Below, in pieces: positions 56,624 through 64,000 of a DNA stretch of 64,000 bases. Each line of letters starts with the position of its first letter. The stretch's first letter is position 1. The notes under the pieces are model-generated. The model was given only the letters and a program-made list of their open reading frames with translations. It had not been told where the DNA came from and searched no databases. Where the stretch lies: contig NC_134356.1 in NCBI RefSeq assembly GCF_048569485.1, positions 94,183,604-94,247,603 of the forward strand, written 5' to 3'. The position numbers and the translations under genes were made by a program. Source of the DNA: Anomaloglossus baeobatrachus (lineage: Eukaryota; Chordata; Amphibia; Anura; Aromobatidae).

Positions 56624-57955
56624 CAGCCTTGACGGTAAAGGAACCCGTCCAGTCTTTAAGTGCATGGTGGATGTGCCTGAAGAGTTGAAAGAAGCCTGTG
56701 CCAGTGAGACGGTGCATGAAAAATTCAAGAAGGCCATAGGAGCCTGTAAAGTGTACTTTGCTCCAGAGACTAATCAGTTGGTGGTGTGGTCTGTAAGTGA
56801 GGTTACAAAGAAGCGGGTGGCTATCCTGAGGGACATGCACCTACAGTGTCTTCGTACAAAATGGTTGCTTACTGTACAGAAGGAAGAAGCCACTAGATGC
56901 TTGGAATGTATGAAGCAGCTGACCGCAGCGTTTCAAGAAGTGGTGACTGTGAAAAAACAGTTAATTGGGCTTGCAATACGAGCACTGAGAAATAACATTC
57001 AGCGAGCAAGGAGGATTTCAGGTGTTACAGCTGTTGAAGTGGAAGAAGACAGTGGAACATTTCGAATTTACGGAGAGACTGCAGAAGCGGTGAAAACGGC
57101 TCGGAATTTGTTGGAGTTCTTGGAACATGTCATTCAAGTACCCAGAAAACTTGTCATGAAGTTGATTGGAAGAAATGGAAGAGCCATGCAGGAGATGGTT
57201 GATAAATCTGGTGCCCCAAGGGTGAGAGTTGATGTGTATAATGAAGACAGGCTACCCTGTGATGTCGGTATGGTTCCATTTATCATTTTAGGAACAAAGG
57301 ACTGTGTTGATAATATGCAAGTTCTCCTAGAATACCACCTGGGATACCTAGAATAACTGAGACAATTAAATCTGGAAAGACAGAAGATTGCAGAACAACT
57401 TCGTCAAGTTAGCAGGAGGTGGCGACCACTTTCAGGTCGGGGCCCATAGAAGCAGTGTTGTCCAGCTGGTGAATGTGTTGCCTCAAATGGCAGTGAAAGC
57501 TGGTCCTTTAGTGAACGGAGCCAAGGTCATAGAAGACCTACCTATCCTTTGGGCTATAGCACAGACTCTGCAGGGTCCACACCCTCCAAGATAACATCCG
57601 AGAGAAAAGATGGAGGCAAAGATAGTGATAGGGAAAGGTGCCAACGGAGAGGTGACTGAAAATGCATGGACAGAAGACGCCATGATAGATCTGCAAGTGC
57701 ACAGGGTCTAGTTTTGGCAGGTCTTCTGTTAGCTCAGTGCTGAGGTACCCCAACAGTAGCCGCTCCAGTGGCCTTGATAGCTCAGGGTCGGACCGGACGG
57801 TTGTTTCTACTAACAGTAGGTTTTACTACCACACTAACCATTGGAGGCGGTCTGACAGTGAGGCATCTCTAAGACACAGGTTGACTGAACAGGGTTTGGT
57901 GACTGTGACAGACTGGGTTACAAGGGTCAAAGCTGAAGGCAGGCAGAGAAGAGTC
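56560..57955 (+). pseudogene. FXR1-like: FXR1-derived segment (KH1-KH2 and C-terminal part) inside the LTR element
   Basis: The frame at 56577-57356 (259 codons) aligns along its length with FXR1/FMR1-family proteins: [20 protein letters not shown] (residues 29-48), [18 protein letters not shown] (51-68), the KH1 region (about 122-184, with [19 protein letters not shown]) and the KH2 region (about 186-250, with IGRNG at 197-201, IQVPR before it and MVPFIILGT after). Further on, LERQKIAEQLRQVSRR, RRPTYPLGYSTDSA and, near 57.74-57.95 kb, SDSEASL and EQGLVTVTDWVTR match the later FXR1 regions. The VGACRIFYHPETTQL-like stretch favours FXR1 over FMR1 or FXR2. It is contiguous where the host genes have introns, so it comes from a spliced message. 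No poly-A tail is seen at its end, which argues against a simple processed pseudogene. FXR1 is a cytoplasmic RNA-binding regulator of translation. This copy lies in a fossil and is broken. Confidence 0.85.
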
Positions 57956-58016
57956 TCTTGTCTGGGAGTGTGTATACAGGTGCCAAGCCCGACAGATTTA
58001 GGCAGAGGGGGGGATA

Positions 58017-58516
58017 TGTGACAAGGCAACCGGTTATATTGTGAATGACAGGTATGTACCACGGAAGTGGTGTGATCCTGGGAGTTCTTTCTTTTACTTG
58101 TAGTGCCACAGACATTTTCTATAGTTTTAAATGGGCCAGGATTATGGATGGCTAAGAGATGGGTGGGAATGGCCATCCACATAAACCCTGAGGAACAGCT
58201 TCTGAGGGAAGAGAGGCTGTTTACCTCAGAGAGGTCTGAAACCTCTGGAAGGAACCCGTCTGAAGGAGCAGAGGGCTAGCTTCACACGTGAGTGAGTGGA
58301 TGCTGAGAGAGCTGCACTCCGATCAAGGGTATCTGAACTGAGCAGGAGTACCGTGAGTTTAACGAACTTGAAATCCGTCTGTATTTGTGATTGAGAAGCG
58401 GTTTAAGGTGTTTTTTTTTAATAAACTGTTTGGATTTTTAAGACAGTGTTCCTGTGTTACCTCGGAAATGCAGCTAAGTGAGTGTCCCCCATCACGTGAG
58501 CAGGCAATCGCTTACA
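58017..58516 (+). repeat. 3' LTR
   Basis: 500 bp, TGTGACAAGGCAACCGG...CGCTTACA, directly after the polypurine tract. AATAAACTGTTTGG near 58420 is the likely polyadenylation signal. Confidence 0.9.
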
Positions 58517-58519
58517 CTG

Positions 58520-58702
58520 CGTACGTATGTATAGGAGAAGCCCCTCCTGAGAAAATAACGTATCAGAAGTAGCTCTCTTTGTCTCCAAAAAAGAAGTGTT
58601 TATTACATTATCGTCACTCAGTTATATAGGAATTTCTTGGACATACATGGTAGCATCCTAATTGGCTCAGTTTATCTCTTACATAGTGCCGGCATTAACA
58701 TA

Positions 58703-58794
<92 letters not shown>
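58520..58794. other. Short gap and (TA)n microsatellite
   Basis: 58520-58690 shows nothing recognisable. 58697-58792 is mostly (TA)n, the target of the Helitron next to it. Confidence 0.7.
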
Positions 58795-58795
<1 letters not shown>

Positions 58796-59678
58796 TAGCT
58801 GCACTACCCGTCTTCTCCCGGGATAATAATTGTTGTTAACAATATAGAATGTATTAACAAAAATGTATTCTGCACACAAAAACCACAAAACAAATAGACA
58901 TAAATGTAATTATAATGTCTGTCTGTCTCCCCCTCTGTATATATCTCTCTGTCTCTCTCTATCTCTGTCTCTCTCTATCTCTTTGTCTGTCTGTCTCTTT
59001 CCCTCTCTTTCCCTCTTTCCCTCTGTCTCTTTCCCTGTGTCTGTCTCTTTGTCTGTCTCTTTACCTGTCTTTGTCTGTCTCTTACCCTGTCTGTCTCTTT
59101 CCCTCTCTTTCCCTGTCTGTCTCTTTCCCTGTGTCTGTCTCTTTGTCTGTCTCTTTACCTGTCTTTGTCTGTCTCTTACCCTGTCTGTCTCTTTCCCTCT
59201 CTTTCCCTGTCTGTCTGTTTCCCTGTGTCTGTCTCTTTGTCTGTGTCTGTCTCTTTACCTGTCTGTCTCTTAACCTGTCTCTCTCTTTACCTCTCTTTCC
59301 CTGTCTGTCTCTTTCCCTGTCAGTCTGTCTCTTTGTCTGTCTGTCTCTTCGTGGCTGTCTCTTACCCTGTCTATGTCTGTTTCTTACCCTGTCTGTGTCT
59401 GCCTCTTTGCCTGTCTGTGTCTGTCTCTTTCCCTGGCTGCATTGTGACACGCCAACATTCCATTTAAGGGCGTGGCTGCGCATTCTTCTGACGTTCTGGC
59501 TGCACTGTGGCTCCCAGCTCCATTCACTTTAATGGAGGCAGGTTTTTTGGTGAATAACTGTAAAGCGCGGGGTTAAAATTTCCCCTCAAAACATAACCTA
59601 TGACGCTCTCGGGGTCCAGAACTGTGAGTATGCAAAATTTTGTGGCTGTAGCTGTGATGGTGCAGATGCCAATCCCGG

Positions 59679-59716
<38 letters not shown>

Positions 59717-59734
59717 TCAGCTTTATATTTTAGA
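58795..59734 (-). mobile_element. Helitron-like element, copy A
   Basis: The minus strand starts TCTAAAATATAAAGCTGAAT at 59734. It runs through a (TG)n stretch, CCGGGATTGGCATCTGCACC, GGGGAAATTTTAACCCCGCG and a long AGACAGGGAAAGAGACAG-type array. It ends with a degraded hairpin (CCCGGGAGAAGACGGG), then GTAGTGCAGCTAG at 58795. TC start, 3' hairpin and CTAG end are Helitron marks. No Rep-helicase. Confidence 0.85.
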
Positions 59735-60327
59735 CTAGCTGTACTACCCGGCTTCGCCCGGGTTAATAACTGCTGTTAACAAAATAGAATGTATTAACAA
59801 AAATGTATTCTGCACACAAAAACCACAAAACAAATAGATATACATGTTATTATGTCTGTCTCCCCGTCTGTATATATCTCTCTGTCTCTCTCTCTTTGTT
59901 TGTCTCTTTCCCTGTCTGTCTCTGACTGTCTCTGTCTCTTTCTCCGTCTGTCTCAATCTCTTTTCCTGTCTGTCTATCTATCTCTTTCCCTGTCTGTCTA
60001 TCTATCTCTGTCACTTTCCCTGTCTGTCTCTTTCGCTCTCTTTCCCTGTCTGTCTCTTTCTCTCTTTCCCTGTGTCTGTCTCTTTGTCTGTCTCTTTACA
60101 TGTCTTTGTCTGTCTCTTTCCCTGTCTGTCTGTCTCCCTGTGTTTTTTGGTGAATAACTGTAAAGCGCAGGGTTAAAATTTCCCCTCAAAACATAGCTTA
60201 TGACGCTCTCTGGGTCCAGAAGTGTGAGCATGCAAAATTTTGTGGCTGTACCTATGACGGTGTAGATGCCAATCCCGGACATACATACAGACACACACAC
60301 ACACACACACACACACATATTCAGCTT

Positions 60328-60340
<13 letters not shown>
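59735..60340 (-). mobile_element. Helitron-like element, copy B
   Basis: The same family as copy A, joined to it with no base between: copy A's TC start (59733-59734) meets copy B's CTAG (59735-59738). The 3' hairpin CCCGGGCGAAGCCGGG is perfect. The array is shorter, and the segment containing CAGCCAGGGAAAGAG seen in copies A and C is missing. Confidence 0.85.

Positions 60341-60362
<22 letters not shown>
60335..60362. repeat. (TA)n microsatellite
   Basis: TA run between Helitron copies B and C. Confidence 0.9.
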
Positions 60363-61255
60363 CTAGCTGTACTACCCGGCTTCGCCCGGGTTAATAACTG
60401 CTGCCCGGGATAGTAACTGTCTCTCTGTTTCTCTCCCATTCTCTGTTTGTCTCCCCCTCTGTATATCTCTCTCTGTCTCTCTATCTCTTTGTCTGTCTCT
60501 TTCCCTGTCTCTGTCTCTTTCTCCATCTGTCTCAATCTCTTTCCCTGTCTGTCTATCTATCTCTGTCACTTTCCCTGTCTGTCTCTTTCCCTGTCTGTCT
60601 CTTTCCCTCTCATTCCCTGTCTGTCTCTTTCCCTCTCTTTTCCTGTCTGTCTCTTTCTCTCTCTTTCCCTCTGTCTGTCTCTTTGTCTGTCTCTTTACCT
60701 GTCTTTGTCTGTCTCTTACTGTGTCTGTCTCTTTCCCTCTCTTTCCCTGTCTGTCTGTTTCCCTGTGTCTGTCTCTGTCTCTTTGTCGGTGTCTGTCTCT
60801 TTACCTGTCTGTGTCTTAACCTGTCTCTCTCTTTCCCTGTCTGTCCCTTTCCCTGTCAGTCTGTCTCTTTGTCTGTGTCTGTCTCTTTGTGTCTGTCTCT
60901 TACCCTGTCTATGTCTGTCTCTTACCCTGTCTGTGTCTGCCTCTTTCCCTGTCTGTGTCTGTCTCTTTCCCTGGCTGCATTGTGACATGCCGACATTCCA
61001 TATAAGGGCGTGGCTGTGCATTCTTCTGAAGTTCTGGCTGTACTGTGGCTCCCAGCTCCATTCGCTTTAATGGAGGCAGGTTTTTTGGCGAATAACTGTA
61101 AAGCGCGGGGTTAAAATTTCCCCTCAAAACATAGCCTATGACACTCTCGGGGTCCAGACGTGTGAGTGTGCAAAATTTTGTGGCTGTAGCTGCGATGGTG
61201 CAGATGCCAATCCCGGACGCACGCGCACACACACACACACACACACACAGTATAT
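60363..61255 (-). mobile_element. Helitron-like element, copy C
   Basis: CTAG at 60363 with the perfect hairpin CCCGGGCGAAGCCGGG, a long CT/AG array (60420-60970), then the GGGGAAATTTTAACCCCGCG and CCGGGATTGGCATCTGCACC parts and a (TG)n tract. The 5' TC end is lost near 61255. Confidence 0.85.
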
Positions 61256-63172
<1,917 letters not shown>

Positions 63173-64000
63173 GCAACAAAAATGTATTCTGCACACAAAA
63201 ACCACAAAACAAATAGATAGAAATGTAATTATTGAAAGGCAAAAACTAAGCTAATACTATAGAAGCATTTCACAACATATATTTCAACACCACAGATTTT
63301 CCACACAGATTTAACTAAATTGGCCAAGTAATGTGCTCCGTCTGTCTCTTTCCCCATCTGTCTCTTTCCCCATCTGTCTCTTTCCCCGTCTGTCTGTCTG
63401 TCTCTTTCCAGGTCTGTCTCTTTCCAGGTCTGCCTCTTTCCAGGTCTGCCTCCCCGTCCTTGTCTGCCTGTCTCTGTCTCTTTCTTTGTCTGTCTCTAGA
63501 TCTCTGTTTCTTTCCAGTTCTGTCTCTTTCCCAGGTCTGTCTCTTTCCCCGTCTGTCTCCCCGTCTCTTTGTCTGTGTCTTTTCCTGTCTGTCTCTTTCC
63601 CTGTCTGCCTGTCTTTGTCTGTCTCTATTTCTCTGTCTCTTTCCCCGTCTGTCTCTATCAACGTCTGTGTCTTTCCCCATCTATCTTTGTCTGTCTCTCT
63701 GGTTGTCTCCTCCTTCCCTTTCTGCCTCTCTCTGTCCCCGTCTGCATGTCTGTCTGTCTCTTTCCCCATCTGTCTCTTTCCAGGTCTGTCTCTTTCACCG
63801 TTTGTCTCTGTCTGTCTCTTTCCCTGTCTGTCTCTATCTCTCTGTCTCTCTCTCTCTCTGTCTGTCTCTCTCTGTCTCTCTCTATCCGTCTCCCCACTGA
63901 CATCTTATTAATAACCTGTAGTTCCAGACTCCATTTACTTTAATGAAGACATGTTTTTTGGAGAGTAACTGTACAGCGCGGGGTTAAATTTTCCTGTCAA
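63173..64000 (-). mobile_element. Helitron-like element, copy D, runs off the right edge
   Basis: AACAAAAATGTATTCTGCAC and ACAAAACAAATAGATAGAAA match the region near the CTAG end of copies A and B (58857, 59798). The CT/AG array follows (63338-63897). The final 60 bp (GTAACTGTACAGCGCGGGG then TTAAATTTTCC) match the region before (TG)n in the other copies. The CTAG hairpin end is absent, replaced by the Tc1 fragment. Confidence 0.8.

Larger units (their letters stand above)
54086..58516 (+). mobile_element. LTR retrotransposon fossil (Ty3/gypsy-like) with a captured FXR1 segment
   Basis: Two LTRs (54086-54669 and 58017-58516) begin TGTGACAAGGCAA and end CGCTTACA. A purine-rich GGCAGAGGGGGGGATA precedes the 3' LTR, and a TGG-start primer-binding-like site follows the 5' LTR. 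Parts in order: leader with a short gag-like stretch (54.9-55.2 kb), aspartic-protease-like region (about 55.25-55.5 kb), acidic region (55.6-56.55 kb) and FXR1-derived segment (about 56.56-57.95 kb). No reverse transcriptase, RNase H or integrase is seen. The LTRs differ visibly (several per cent, and the 5' copy is about 85 bp longer), so it is not recent. Broken, with at least a few breaks. CCGC/CTGC outside the LTRs may be a decayed 4-bp duplication. Confidence 0.85.

Noticed and set aside
56560-57955. A working host FXR1 gene
   Set aside because: It has no introns, no Tudor-domain N-terminus, lies between LTRs and is broken.
58863-61070. Serine/leucine/cysteine-rich frames on both strands
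   Set aside because: They come from the CTGTCTCTTTCCCTG-type arrays in the Helitron copies.
63311-63943. Overlapping frames of 80-190 codons
   Set aside because: Same CT/AG array, no domain, all frames open.

Overview
This is transposon-dense vertebrate DNA, most likely from an anuran amphibian with a large genome (inference). The grounds are the mix of element types: a CR1-like LINE, an L1 tail, Penelope-like tails, hAT, Tc1, piggyBac-like, Harbinger-like and TTAA-flanked elements, Helitrons, solo LTRs and long minisatellites. The FXR1-derived segment is vertebrate-like. I find no intact host protein gene and no tRNA, rRNA or CRISPR array. Almost all long open frames are transposase remnants or chance frames in tandem repeats.

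Layout. 1-1080: CR1-like LINE, minus strand. 1.26-4.4 kb: old degenerate hAT copy. 4.4-14.3 kb: Penelope-like remains (minus) split by a mariner-type MITE (5860-6728), a complete 5.5 kb hAT with perfect 8-bp target duplications (7068-12610) and a 5'-truncated L1 (12713-13533). 14.3-18.2 kb: hAT C-terminal fragment and 237-bp tandem repeats, holding a solo LTR (15071-17705) that itself holds a foldback element (15146-17093). 20.8-22.8 kb: Harbinger-like element. 23.3-30.8 kb: two Penelope-like tails facing each other, carrying a solo LTR, a MITE and a 4.4 kb TTAA-flanked element. 30.8-32 kb: solo LTR. 33-34.4 kb: Tc1. 36-40 kb: Helitron with 21-bp and 33-bp minisatellites. 40-41.1 kb: 32-bp minisatellite. 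43-47.3 kb: two TTAA-flanked elements. 47.4-53.2 kb: SPIN/Charlie-like hAT ends around a minisatellite, split by a Tc1 with three further insertions and by a solo LTR. 53.3-53.8 kb: Tc1 piece. 54.1-58.5 kb: LTR retrotransposon. 58.8-61.3 kb: three Helitron copies in a row. 62.5-64 kb: Tc1 piece joined to a fourth Helitron copy.

The most unusual object is the LTR element at 54086-58516. Between its two LTRs it has a protease-like region, an acidic region and about 1.4 kb derived from a spliced host FXR1 (FMR1 family) message with both KH domains. No reverse transcriptase or integrase is visible. It looks like an ancient capture of a host RNA-binding gene by a retrotransposon, now a fossil.

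The elements do not form a pathway. Their nesting gives a relative order of insertion, which is the main information in the window.
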